From positions 1 to 15,730 of the forward strand of contig JAKSOY010000094.1 of assembly GCA_024405255.1 (NCBI GenBank): a stretch of 15,730 bases of DNA, written 5' to 3'. The stretch is from Kiritimatiellia bacterium (GTDB lineage: Bacteria; Verrucomicrobiota; Kiritimatiellia; RFP12; UBA1067). The position numbers were made by a program, and so were the translations under genes. Position 1 is the stretch's first letter, and each line of letters starts with the position of its first letter. Below, piece by piece: positions 7,244-15,197 of the stretch. The notes under the pieces were generated by a model. That model saw only the letters and a program-made list of their open reading frames with translations, was not told the origin of the DNA and did not search any database.

Positions 7244-9975
7244 AAAATTTCTTACCGCTTGTGTGTCTGTTGGCTCTTGCCGGTCCGGCGTCGGCAAGGA
7301 CTCTTTTTCTGGCGGGAGATTCAACATTGGCACCGGCCCGAAGGGGGAGCATCAAACGCGGTAGCTGGGGGGATGCTTTGGTTGCGCATCTCAGGCCCGG
7401 GAACAGGATTTCAAACCATGCGGCCGGTGGAAGATCCACGAAGTCTTTTCGTGATGAGGGCCGGTGGTCGAAATTGCTGTCAGAGGTGCGGACTGGTGAT
7501 TTCGTCCTGATTTGCTTTGGGCATAACGATCAGGGGTCGGATAATCCGAAAATAGCGGTGCCGGTTACCGAGTACAGGGAAAATCTCCGAAGGATGGTCC
7601 ATGACGTTCGTGAGCTCGGAGGAATACCGCTTCTGGCGACATCAATCGTCAGATTGACCTATGCCGAAGATCGCAAGACGCTGACGGATGAACCTCGGCT
7701 TTCCGATTGGGCGGAGGCGATGCGGGGAGTCGCGCGGGCGGAGAATGTTCCGTTGGTCGATCTCCGCAAGCTTGGTGGGCGAATTGCCGAAGCAGTCGGG
7801 GAGGACGAGGCTCTGACATGGAATGCCGTCAATGACCGGACGCATCCGTCGAAAAAGGGGGCGCTTGTCTATGCGGATATCTTTCTACGCGACGTCAGGC
7901 GGCAGGGATTGCCGGTTGCTGAAATGTTTGAGGGCTGGGAACTTTGTCCGCAGGTTGATTCGTTCTGGGGGTGCGGGCCCGTGCGGAATCTCGAATCCCA
8001 AGGCATGGCTCGCGGCTGGAATTGGCTTAAGGCCCAGGCGGGGAATACGCATCCCGGAGCGGTTCTGCCCTTTGGCTGGGTTAGTGTTTGCGCCTATAGT
8101 GGGAATTATTCAAGCGGTTACGGTCGATGGGGGAATTCGAGCGGCGGAGCGCCCCGTCTGGTGGATAAGAAGACCGCCGCTTTCGGATTTACCCACTTTC
8201 ACAACAGCGGAGTCGGATACATTGGCAAGTTCTACAATTACTTTCTGTTCGTACCTTACAGGGACGGGGCAAATATAAAGGTCAAGTCCAGGCTGTCAAA
8301 TGAAGTCGCGACGCCGGGGTATTATGCGGCGACGCTGCAGGACTACGGATCTTCGTTTGAGGTGACGGCCCGCCCGTTTGCCGCATGCCATCGCTATGGT
8401 TTTCCGAAGGGGAAGGGGCGGATTCGAATCGATGTCACGCATGCCGGTCTTGAGCAGTGTGCCATGATGAGCAAGTCCTATCGGGAGTCGGTTGAGGAAT
8501 ATGAACTGAAGGAATCGGGAACGAACGCCTGGCGTGGTCGGATTCGGGTAAACGGGATCGATTTGCATTTTTCCATCCGTGCGAAAGACGACATCGGGAT
8601 TTCCTCGTGCAATGAAGGTGTCCTGGATGCTCAGGTTGAAGGGGATAGTGCGGAGACGTTTATCGGATTTTCCTTGACGAGCGCAGAAGAGGCGGAAAAG
8701 CGGGTCGAGGAGTCGCAATCGGTCGGATTTGACAAATCCTATGCGGAGGCCTCGGATGCGTGGGAGGCCGCATTGTCCGGCGTAAGGGTGAAATTCGCCA
8801 AGGAAGCCGAGAGGAGGCGGTTCTATTCTGCGCTTTACCATTCATTCATCAAGCCGGTTGACTGTGGAACGGGTTTTGTGGACTACTCTACGTTGTGGGA
8901 TATTTACAAGACGCAATTGCCGTTGGTTCTTTCGACGCAGCCGCAGGTGGCGCGGCGATTGGCGATGGATATGCTGGCTGTCTCCGAACGCTACGGATTC
9001 TTCCCCTTGACGCACATGATGACGAGGAACAAGGGACGTGATAACGGACAGGCGGCGGCGCTCTCGGTCTATTCCCTTGCAGATGCGTTCTTCCGCGGGG
9101 CCCTCGCCAAAGACGATTACGTGCGGATGAAGGCTGCGTTTCAAAACCAGATCGACGGCACGAAAACGGATGGCAAATCCCCGACGTATTCGCTGGACTT
9201 GTCCGGGGCCTGTCGTGCCGCTGCGTTTGTGGCCGATGCATGTGGCGATGCCGCTTATGCGGAGGCGTTGAGGCGCAAAGGCGAGATCTGGAAGACGGTT
9301 TACGATTCTCGAACCGGCTATCTGGTCTCGAATGCGAAATACTACGAGGGGAATTACCGCAATTATTCATTCCGCGCACACATGGGCATGGGCGAGCGGG
9401 TGAGGATGGCCGGAGGCGTGGAAAAGTTTGCTTTTATGCTGGATGATTTCTTCCGCGTCGGATATATCCCGGAAAAGTGGGATCCTGACCGGGAACGAGT
9501 GCCGCGGATTGGCTATTTTGAAGGACTCAACAACGAGTCGGACATGGAGGCTCCCTACACATATCTTTGGTGCGGACGAGCAGACCGCATGGCGGAAGTC
9601 CTGGATTTGATTCGCCGCTGTCGCTTTGCGGATGGCGAGGGCGGGTGCCCTGGCAATAACGATTCCGGCGGTACGAGCGCGTGGTACGCGTGGAGTTGTC
9701 TGGGACTGTATCCGCAGACGGGAACGCCGTATTATCTCCTTGGGTCGCCGTCGGTCGATCGGGCGGATGTTCGTCTGGCCAATGGGGTTCTGCGGATTTT
9801 GGTCGAGCGGGAAAGCCGTGCTTCGGTTTGTCCGGTTGGATATGAATTGAACGGACGACGCTTCACCGAGCCGTGGGTGTCCGTTTCGGAACTTGAGCGG
9901 GGAGGGACGCTGCAGTTCTGGTTGGCGGACAAGCCAACGGCAACCCGCAGTCCGGTTCCCGAATGGTTGGATTAG
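7240..9975 (+). CDS. Fusion of SGNH rhamnogalacturonan-acetylesterase-like and GH92-like domains
   Basis: This 911-residue protein has a signal peptide (1-19, ASA/R). Residues 20-230 are an SGNH/CE12-type esterase: GDST with nucleophile S28, NHAAGGRST (59-67), GHND (94-97), and D199-x-x-H202 completing the triad. CE12 enzymes remove acetyl groups from rhamnogalacturonan. Residues about 238-900 resemble GH92 calcium-dependent alpha-mannosidases: GFTHFHNSGVG (316-326), STLWDIYKTQLPL (550-562), FEGLNNESDMEAPY (760-773), PGNNDSGGTSAWYAW (804-818) and LGSPS (834-838). The GH92 match is divergent (usual WDT..R is WDIYK; usual GNDD/GDED is GNND). The reading frame crosses the junction without a break. 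The start overlaps the previous stop and has a strong AAGGAG (7224-7229). The esterase call is firm, the GH92 fold likely, mannosidase activity uncertain. Confidence 0.85.
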   Translation: MKNFLPLVCLLALAGPASARTLFLAGDSTLAPARRGSIKRGSWGDALVAHLRPGNRISNHAAGGRSTKSFRDEGRWSKLLSEVRTGDFVLICFGHNDQGSDNPKIAVPVTEYRENLRRMVHDVRELGGIPLLATSIVRLTYAEDRKTLTDEPRLSDWAEAMRGVARAENVPLVDLRKLGGRIAEAVGEDEALTWNAVNDRTHPSKKGALVYADIFLRDVRRQGLPVAEMFEGWELCPQVDSFWGCGPVRNLESQGMARGWNWLKAQAGNTHPGAVLPFGWVSVCAYSGNYSSGYGRWGNSSGGAPRLVDKKTAAFGFTHFHNSGVGYIGKFYNYFLFVPYRDGANIKVKSRLSNEVATPGYYAATLQDYGSSFEVTARPFAACHRYGFPKGKGRIRIDVTHAGLEQCAMMSKSYRESVEEYELKESGTNAWRGRIRVNGIDLHFSIRAKDDIGISSCNEGVLDAQVEGDSAETFIGFSLTSAEEAEKRVEESQSVGFDKSYAEASDAWEAALSGVRVKFAKEAERRRFYSALYHSFIKPVDCGTGFVDYSTLWDIYKTQLPLVLSTQPQVARRLAMDMLAVSERYGFFPLTHMMTRNKGRDNGQAAALSVYSLADAFFRGALAKDDYVRMKAAFQNQIDGTKTDGKSPTYSLDLSGACRAAAFVADACGDAAYAEALRRKGEIWKTVYDSRTGYLVSNAKYYEGNYRNYSFRAHMGMGERVRMAGGVEKFAFMLDDFFRVGYIPEKWDPDRERVPRIGYFEGLNNESDMEAPYTYLWCGRADRMAEVLDLIRRCRFADGEGGCPGNNDSGGTSAWYAWSCLGLYPQTGTPYYLLGSPSVDRADVRLANGVLRILVERESRASVCPVGYELNGRRFTEPWVSVSELERGGTLQFWLADKPTATRSPVPEWLD

Positions 9976-9981
9976 GTTGGG

Positions 9982-11700
9982 ATGGAAATGACAATTGCAC
10001 TGATCAGAAAGGTCTGTCATGTCGGGGTGCCGGTTTTGCTGATACTCGGGATGTTCCGTGCCGCGGCTGGAGAGACCTTGTACAACGGTATCGTGCTGCC
10101 GGATGTGTGGCCGCCGATGACATCGACGACGGCCGATGCCGGTCCTCAGCCCGTGCCGTACCTTGAAACGGATAACATCCCGAAGACCATTCCGATCGAT
10201 CTTGGACGCCAGCTTTTCGTCGATGATTTCCTGATTGAATCGACCGATCTCGAACGGGCGTTCCATTATCCGCGCAAGTACGAGGGGAATCCGGTCCTGA
10301 AGCCTGAGACGCCGTGGGAGATCAATACGCCGGGCAACTCGATTGCCCTGCCGAAGGGCGGCGGCATGTGGTGGGATGCGGATCGGCGGGTGTTCCGCCT
10401 TTGGTATGAAGCCGGCTGGTGTCGGGAGATCTGCTATGCCGAATCCCAGGACGGCATCCGCTGGGAGCGTCCCGTGTTGGATGTCCTGCCGGGAACGAAT
10501 CGCATCCTGCCGCAGCAGCGCGTCGACTCCTGGAGCGTCGTGCCGGATCCCGAGGCGACGGATCCGAATCAGCGGTGGAAACTCTTCTCGGCATTCGGCG
10601 GGAATCCTGCGCAGAGCGAGGTCTACACGTCGCCGGATGGAATCCACTGGATGAACCATAGGCGGACCGGGCTCAACGAGGATCGGTCGACCATGCACCG
10701 CAATCCGTTCCGCGGCAAGTGGGTCTTCTCCCTTCGCTCCAATTGGCGTGGTCGGTCCCGCAACTATGTCGAGGCGGACGACTTCCTTGCGGGAGCCGCA
10801 TGGCACTGGCCGTTTCCGAAGACCAAGAGGAGCTATGAGGACAGGAATGGCTTCACCAACACGGTTGATTGCTTCAGGTGGCTTGCTGCCGACAATCGGG
10901 ATGTCCAGACCAACACGCCGTACTGTAACCGTCAGGCTTCGCTCTACAACTTCGATGCGGTCGCCTACGAGTCGATCATGCTCGGTGCGTTCGAAATCCA
11001 TTGGGGGCCGGAGAACGGCGTCTGCGAACGGAGGGGGTTGCCGAAGATCACCGACATCCAGTTTGCCTATTCGCGCGATGGGTTCCATTATTCGCGTCCC
11101 GACCGCACGGCGGCGATTGCAAGCGAGCGCTGGGAGGCCTACGGCGAGAAATGGGATGTCGGCTACGTGCAACCACTGTCCAATCTCTGCGTGATCAAGG
11201 GTGATGAGCTCTGGTTTTACTATGGGGCGTTCTCGGGCGATACACGCCGCCGGGTCATGGACAATCCGGATATCCCCGAATCCGGGAACGGGAACCTCAA
11301 CGGAATCTATGCAAATGGGGCGATGGGGTTCGCCCGACTGCGGCGGGACGGCTTTGCCGGAATGCGGACGACGACGGCGGGAACGCTCACGACCCGTCCG
11401 GTCGTGTTCACTGGCTCGTGTTTGTTTGTCAATCTCGCTGCGGCGGAAGGGATGCTGCGAACGCAGATTCTTGATGCGAAAACGGAGAAATCGCTTGTGA
11501 CACTGCCCGAGATCAAGGGCGATGGTGTCAAGTTGCAGGTTGGCAATGTGTCTGCATTCGCCGGACGCCGCGTCCGTCTGCGTTTCACGGTGAAAAAGGG
11601 CGAGCTTTACGCATTCTGGGTGTCTGGAGACAAATCTGGTAGGTCGGGTGGCTATCTTGCCGGCGGAGGACCGGGTTATGACGGCTTGAGGGATTTGTAG
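9982..11700 (+). CDS. Secreted five-bladed beta-propeller glycosidase-like protein
   Basis: This 572-residue exported protein has a signal peptide (hydrophobic stretch about 13-28, cleavage near AAAG/E). The core starts with RQLFVDDFLIE (76-86), a phrase typical of a PVC-group family with the arabinanase/invertase-like propeller fold. Three blade-like repeats of the form (S/Q)-x-DG-(I/F)-x-(W/Y) are visible at 156-161, 218-223 and 365-370. Other likely pocket segments are MWWDADRRVFRLWYEAGW (129-146) and GDELWFYYGA (407-416). Residues about 470-550 form a C-terminal beta-sandwich. Related GH32/43/68-type propellers act on furanosides such as arabinan, which is a pectin side chain, but I see no diagnostic catalytic triad and do not assign an activity. 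The gene follows the previous stop by 6 bases; the start could also be the second ATG at 9988. Confidence 0.7.
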   Translation: MEMTIALIRKVCHVGVPVLLILGMFRAAAGETLYNGIVLPDVWPPMTSTTADAGPQPVPYLETDNIPKTIPIDLGRQLFVDDFLIESTDLERAFHYPRKYEGNPVLKPETPWEINTPGNSIALPKGGGMWWDADRRVFRLWYEAGWCREICYAESQDGIRWERPVLDVLPGTNRILPQQRVDSWSVVPDPEATDPNQRWKLFSAFGGNPAQSEVYTSPDGIHWMNHRRTGLNEDRSTMHRNPFRGKWVFSLRSNWRGRSRNYVEADDFLAGAAWHWPFPKTKRSYEDRNGFTNTVDCFRWLAADNRDVQTNTPYCNRQASLYNFDAVAYESIMLGAFEIHWGPENGVCERRGLPKITDIQFAYSRDGFHYSRPDRTAAIASERWEAYGEKWDVGYVQPLSNLCVIKGDELWFYYGAFSGDTRRRVMDNPDIPESGNGNLNGIYANGAMGFARLRRDGFAGMRTTTAGTLTTRPVVFTGSCLFVNLAAAEGMLRTQILDAKTEKSLVTLPEIKGDGVKLQVGNVSAFAGRRVRLRFTVKKGELYAFWVSGDKSGRSGGYLAGGGPGYDGLRDL

Positions 11701-11729
11701 TTCGGTGAAAAAACAGAAGTTCGGAGATC

Positions 11730-13421
11730 GTGAGTAAGAGGATCATTTCAGTGTTGTCCTGCTTGGGGCCAGGGATATTCGCGATCGGTTACACGATCGG
11801 GACGGGCTCGGTCACCTCGATGGCCAAGGCCGGCGCCGATTACGGGCTGGGGCTTCTCTGGGTGTTGGCGTTGAGCTGTCTTTTCTCGGGTGCTCTGATG
11901 GAAGCCTACGGACGAATGGCGACGGTGACGGGCGAGACCTCGCTTCGGGCGATGCGCGATCATCTGCCGTGCGGGAAGGTGTTCGCGTGGCTTGTCTTTG
12001 CCGGCGTCGTGATGGGACAGTACACCTGCCTTGGCGGCATCTTAACGCTTTCCTCCGGGGCAATCGCCGAGATGTTGGGAGAGAAGGTGCCGCCATTCGC
12101 GATTGCGGTCATCATTTCCGCGGCGATGTATGCGTTTCTGCTGATCGGACGTTATTCGGCGTTCGAGAAGATCCTGGCTTTCTTCGTCGGCGTGATGGCG
12201 CTTACGTTCCTCGTGAGCGTGTTCGTGGTTGCTCCGGACGCGGCGACGCTCCAGCGGGCGGCGAAGCCGATTTTGCCGACGGACGGGGCTTCGCTCCTGA
12301 TGCTCGCGGCGTTCGTGGGGACGACGATGGCGGCACCGACATTCGTGACGCGTCCGCTCATCGTTCGAGAGAAGGGGTTTACAGCCTCTGATCTTGGACG
12401 TCAAAGGGTTGATTCGTGGTTCTCCGCTGTGATGATGTTTCTCATTTCTGGCTCGATTGTGTTTGTGGCGACCGGAGCCCTGTGGGCGCACGGCAAGGGG
12501 ATCGATCGGATTCTTGATATGGCGGGGACCCTTGAACCGCTTGCGGGCAAGGCTGCGGTCGTGATCTTCATGGTCGGGGTCCTTGCAGCCGGCCTTTCGT
12601 CGATTTTCCCGATTCTGATGGTCGCACCGATCCTCGTGTCCGATTACCGGAGCGGTAAGATGGAAACAGACACGCCGCTCTTTCGATTGATTTGTCTTGG
12701 CGCTTGTGTCTGGGGACTTGTGGTGCCCGCGTTGGGAGGCAATCCCATCCTAGTGACCGTGGCCGCTCAGATTTCAAATGTGTTTGTCCTGCCGCTGACT
12801 GTTCTCGCGATTCTGTTGTTGTTGAACAACGGGAAACTTATGGGAAGGTATCGGGCGGGCCTCATCGCCAATGTCATGATGGGACTGGCGCTTGCGTTTT
12901 CGCTGGCGGTGGCGTATTCGGGAGCGAAAGCCGTGATTACGCTGTTTTCACGCGACGATGACGGTTGTGTTATTGACAGGATTTCAAATTGCTCGCGGTA
13001 TGCGACGGACGCAAAGATGGCCAAGGCCTTTGCATTCCTTGCCCGTCCGGATTTGGCACAGCTTCCCGAAGGCCGTTATGAAATCGACGGGGAATGTGTT
13101 TTTGCGTTGATCCAGGTCTGTGATTTGAAGCCTATTCAGAAGATGAAGGTCGAGGCGCATCGCCGGTATGTGGACATCCAGTCTCCGATCAGCGGCGAAG
13201 AGACCTATGGAGTCGGAAGGTTGACGGAGGAGAATCTTGCAAAACCGTTTGATGAGGCAATGGATTTGGCGTTCTATGATCAGCCCGTGCGGACTGTCAC
13301 TCTGAAGCCAGGCGAGTTCGCGATGTTCAAGCCTCCTTACGGAGCGCATGGGCCATCTTGTACAAAAGGAATCCCTGCAAAACTGAAGAAAGTCGTTATA
13401 AAGGTTCGTGTAGATGAATGA
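11730..13421 (+). CDS. Nramp-fold transporter fused to a YhcH/YiaL (DUF386) sugar domain
   Basis: Residues 1-406 form about 11 hydrophobic helices with Nramp-family pattern (LGPGIFAIGYTIGTGS at 12-27, then AGADYGLGLLW, TVTGETSLRAM). Residues about 410-563 are a YhcH/YjgK/YiaL cupin-like domain: PEGRYEIDG (446-454), EAHRRYVDIQ (475-484), LKPGEFAMFKPPYGAHGP (525-542), KKVVIKV (553-559); E475, H477, D482 and H540 correspond to the expected metal site. Nramp metal ligands are absent: DPGN is replaced by GTGS (24-27) and MPH by AAP (201-203). I infer an importer of an organic substrate, plausibly a uronate or 2-keto-3-deoxy sugar acid, since eda and kdgK follow. The start is GTG, with GGAG only 3 bases upstream. 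The frame is continuous, so the fusion is not a sequencing artefact within this window. It overlaps eda by 8 bases. Confidence 0.82.
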   Translation: MSKRIISVLSCLGPGIFAIGYTIGTGSVTSMAKAGADYGLGLLWVLALSCLFSGALMEAYGRMATVTGETSLRAMRDHLPCGKVFAWLVFAGVVMGQYTCLGGILTLSSGAIAEMLGEKVPPFAIAVIISAAMYAFLLIGRYSAFEKILAFFVGVMALTFLVSVFVVAPDAATLQRAAKPILPTDGASLLMLAAFVGTTMAAPTFVTRPLIVREKGFTASDLGRQRVDSWFSAVMMFLISGSIVFVATGALWAHGKGIDRILDMAGTLEPLAGKAAVVIFMVGVLAAGLSSIFPILMVAPILVSDYRSGKMETDTPLFRLICLGACVWGLVVPALGGNPILVTVAAQISNVFVLPLTVLAILLLLNNGKLMGRYRAGLIANVMMGLALAFSLAVAYSGAKAVITLFSRDDDGCVIDRISNCSRYATDAKMAKAFAFLARPDLAQLPEGRYEIDGECVFALIQVCDLKPIQKMKVEAHRRYVDIQSPISGEETYGVGRLTEENLAKPFDEAMDLAFYDQPVRTVTLKPGEFAMFKPPYGAHGPSCTKGIPAKLKKVVIKVRVDE

Positions 13422-14091
13422 TGAGGATGTAAATGATGTTCTGTTGGCGACCAAGGTCGTCGCAATCATCCGTGGCATGGCGTCAGAGATTTGTGTCAAA
13501 TTGGCTGGCGCATATCAGGAGGGTGGCATTCGCCTTGTCGAAGTGACATTCGACCAGTTGGGCGATCCGCAGGCGACGGCGACGGCAATCCGTGCGATTC
13601 GGGAGGCCTATCCGAACATGCACGTCGGAGCGGGAACGGTCATCACGGACGCACAGCTTGATCTTGCGATCAGCGCTGGAGCGGAGTTCATCGTGACGCC
13701 GAGCTGTAATCCCCTGATCATCAGCAAGGCGAAGGGCGCGGGGCTTGTCACGATGCCGGGAACGTTCACGCCGACCGAGATGGTGACGGCGCACGAGGTG
13801 GGGGCGGACTATGTGAAGGTATTCCCCGTGCGAGCGCTCGGCCCCGGCTACGTCAAGGACGTGCTCGCGCCCCTGAAGCACCTGAAGCTGATCGCGGTCG
13901 GCGGCGTCTCGCCGGAGAACGCGGCGGACTACATCAAGGCCGGCTGCGTCGGCGTCGCGGCGTCCGGTTCGCTTGTCAACAAGGCGTGGATCGCCGCGGG
14001 CGAATACGACAAGATAGCCGCCGTCGCCCGTCAGCTCATCTATAACTGCAAGGCCTGCCAATCGAACAATCTGAACAATCGAACAATCTGA
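13414..14091 (+). CDS. eda: 2-keto-3-deoxy-6-phosphogluconate (KDPG) aldolase
   Basis: This 225-residue cytoplasmic class I aldolase cleaves KDPG to pyruvate and glyceraldehyde 3-phosphate. Family motifs are complete: IIRGM (18-22), VEVT with E43, GAGTV (72-76), FIVTPSCN (92-99), GTFTPTE (116-122), DYVKVFP with Schiff-base lysine K135, and GGV (163-165). It overlaps the transporter fusion by 8 bases, with AAAGG 9 bases before the ATG. It precedes kdgK by only 3 bases, so the product of KdgK is consumed by the neighbouring enzyme. The last residues (QSNNLNNRTI) are encoded by a 17-bp tandem repeat and are unlikely to be part of the conserved fold. The interior (about 13560-14040) is more GC-rich than adjacent genes. 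Confidence 0.95.
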   Translation: MNDEDVNDVLLATKVVAIIRGMASEICVKLAGAYQEGGIRLVEVTFDQLGDPQATATAIRAIREAYPNMHVGAGTVITDAQLDLAISAGAEFIVTPSCNPLIISKAKGAGLVTMPGTFTPTEMVTAHEVGADYVKVFPVRALGPGYVKDVLAPLKHLKLIAVGGVSPENAADYIKAGCVGVAASGSLVNKAWIAAGEYDKIAAVARQLIYNCKACQSNNLNNRTI

Positions 14092-14093
14092 AC
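14060..14093 (+). repeat. Perfect 17-bp tandem repeat at the eda/kdgK junction
   Basis: AATCGAACAATCTGAAC occurs twice head to tail (14060-14076 and 14077-14093), and a partial third copy (AAT) runs into the kdgK ATG. It encodes the eda C-terminus and supplies its stop codon. Because 17 is not a multiple of three, the second copy is read in another frame. Confidence 0.95.
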
Positions 14094-14094
14094 A

Positions 14095-15123
14095 ATGAAA
14101 CGTGTCGTTACTTTCGGTGAAATCATGATGCGCCTCAATCCGGAGGGCTATCTTCGGTTTGTGCAGGCGGATAAATTCGAAGCGACCTACGCGGGCGGCG
14201 AGGCGAATGTCGCCGTGTCGCTCGCGAATTACGGGCTTGATGCGTCATTTGTCACCAAGTTGCCAGACAATCCGCTTGGGGTGGCGGCGCAAAACGAAGT
14301 GCGCCGCTTTGGTGTCGACACGTCATCCATCGTCTGGGGCGGTCCGCGCTTGGGTCTCTACTTTGTCGAGAAGGGCGCTTCGCAACGCGGATCAAAAGTC
14401 GTCTATGATCGCGCCGGATCGTCCATTGCACTCGCGAAACGCGACGATTTCGACTGGGCAAAAATCTTTAAGGGCGCGAAGTGGTTCCACTTCACCGGCA
14501 TCACCCCGGCACTCGGAGGGGATTGTCCCGCGATTTGTCAGGACGCCCTCAAGTATTGTAAGGCACACAAGATTACGGTTTCCTGCGACCTCAACTATCG
14601 CGGCAAATTGTGGAGTAAGTCCGAGGCGGGGAAGTGTATGGCGAAGCTTGTCCCGCATGTTGATGTTCTCATCGCAAACGAAGCTGACGCGGCGGATGTT
14701 TTCGGCGTCGTCGGTAAGGGTTCGGACGTTGAATCGGGCAAACTCAACAAGGAGGGCTACGTCTCGGTCGCCGAACAGCTTGTAAAACGGTTCGGATGCA
14801 AAACTGTGGCAATCACGCTCCGCACGTCGCTTTCGGCCTTTGACAACAAATGGGCCGGAATGCTCTACGATGCGAAGATGAGGAAGGCGTTTTTCTCGAA
14901 AGAGTACGCGCTACACATCGTCGACCGCGTGGGCGGCGGCGATTCTTTCGGCGGTGGACTTATCTACGCCCTTGCGATGGGACGGAAGCCGCAGTCTGTA
15001 ATTGATTTTGCAGTTGCGGCGAGTGCCCTCAAACACTCGATTGAGCACGACTTTAACCATGTCACCGTCGCTGAGGTCGAGACCTTGGCTGGTGGTAATG
15101 GCACGGGACGTGTGCAACGATGA
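14095..15123 (+). CDS. kdgK: 2-keto-3-deoxygluconate kinase (PfkB family)
   Basis: This 342-residue cytoplasmic sugar kinase phosphorylates KDG to KDPG, the substrate of the upstream aldolase. It shows the PfkB layout: GEIMMRLNP at the N-terminus (8-16), GGEANVA (34-40), YDRAGSS (104-110), CDLNYRGKLW (164-173), NEAD (195-198), and the signature DRVGGGDSF (277-285) with catalytic D283. The C-terminal GGNGTGRVQR tail is characteristic of KDG kinases rather than ribokinases or fructokinases. No ribosome binding site precedes the ATG; the 3-base gap after eda implies translation by reinitiation or coupling. The start fits the family N-terminus (MKRVVTFGE). Confidence 0.94.
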   Translation: MKRVVTFGEIMMRLNPEGYLRFVQADKFEATYAGGEANVAVSLANYGLDASFVTKLPDNPLGVAAQNEVRRFGVDTSSIVWGGPRLGLYFVEKGASQRGSKVVYDRAGSSIALAKRDDFDWAKIFKGAKWFHFTGITPALGGDCPAICQDALKYCKAHKITVSCDLNYRGKLWSKSEAGKCMAKLVPHVDVLIANEADAADVFGVVGKGSDVESGKLNKEGYVSVAEQLVKRFGCKTVAITLRTSLSAFDNKWAGMLYDAKMRKAFFSKEYALHIVDRVGGGDSFGGGLIYALAMGRKPQSVIDFAVAASALKHSIEHDFNHVTVAEVETLAGGNGTGRVQR

Positions 15124-15197
15124 TTTCAGCACTAAATTCCGTATGAGTTGAAAGTGATGCATTGATGTCTTGAAGAACTTGCAAGGAAAATGTGCGT

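Noticed and set aside
9367..11172. Long open frame of 601 codons on the minus strand
   Set aside because: It is antisense to the GH92-like domain and the propeller protein, both of which have clear family motifs; its composition is typical of an antisense shadow.
12900..12990. Frameshift or lost stop between transporter and YhcH domain
   Set aside because: The frame is continuous and the linker between the last helix and the cupin-like domain reads as normal coding sequence.
14060..14093. Tandem repeat as a CRISPR remnant
   Set aside because: The copies are directly adjacent with no spacer and lie inside a coding region.
15124..15197. Separate promoter for the second GH28
   Set aside because: TTGAAA at 15148-15153 resembles a -35 box, but there is no acceptable -10 hexamer at the right distance.
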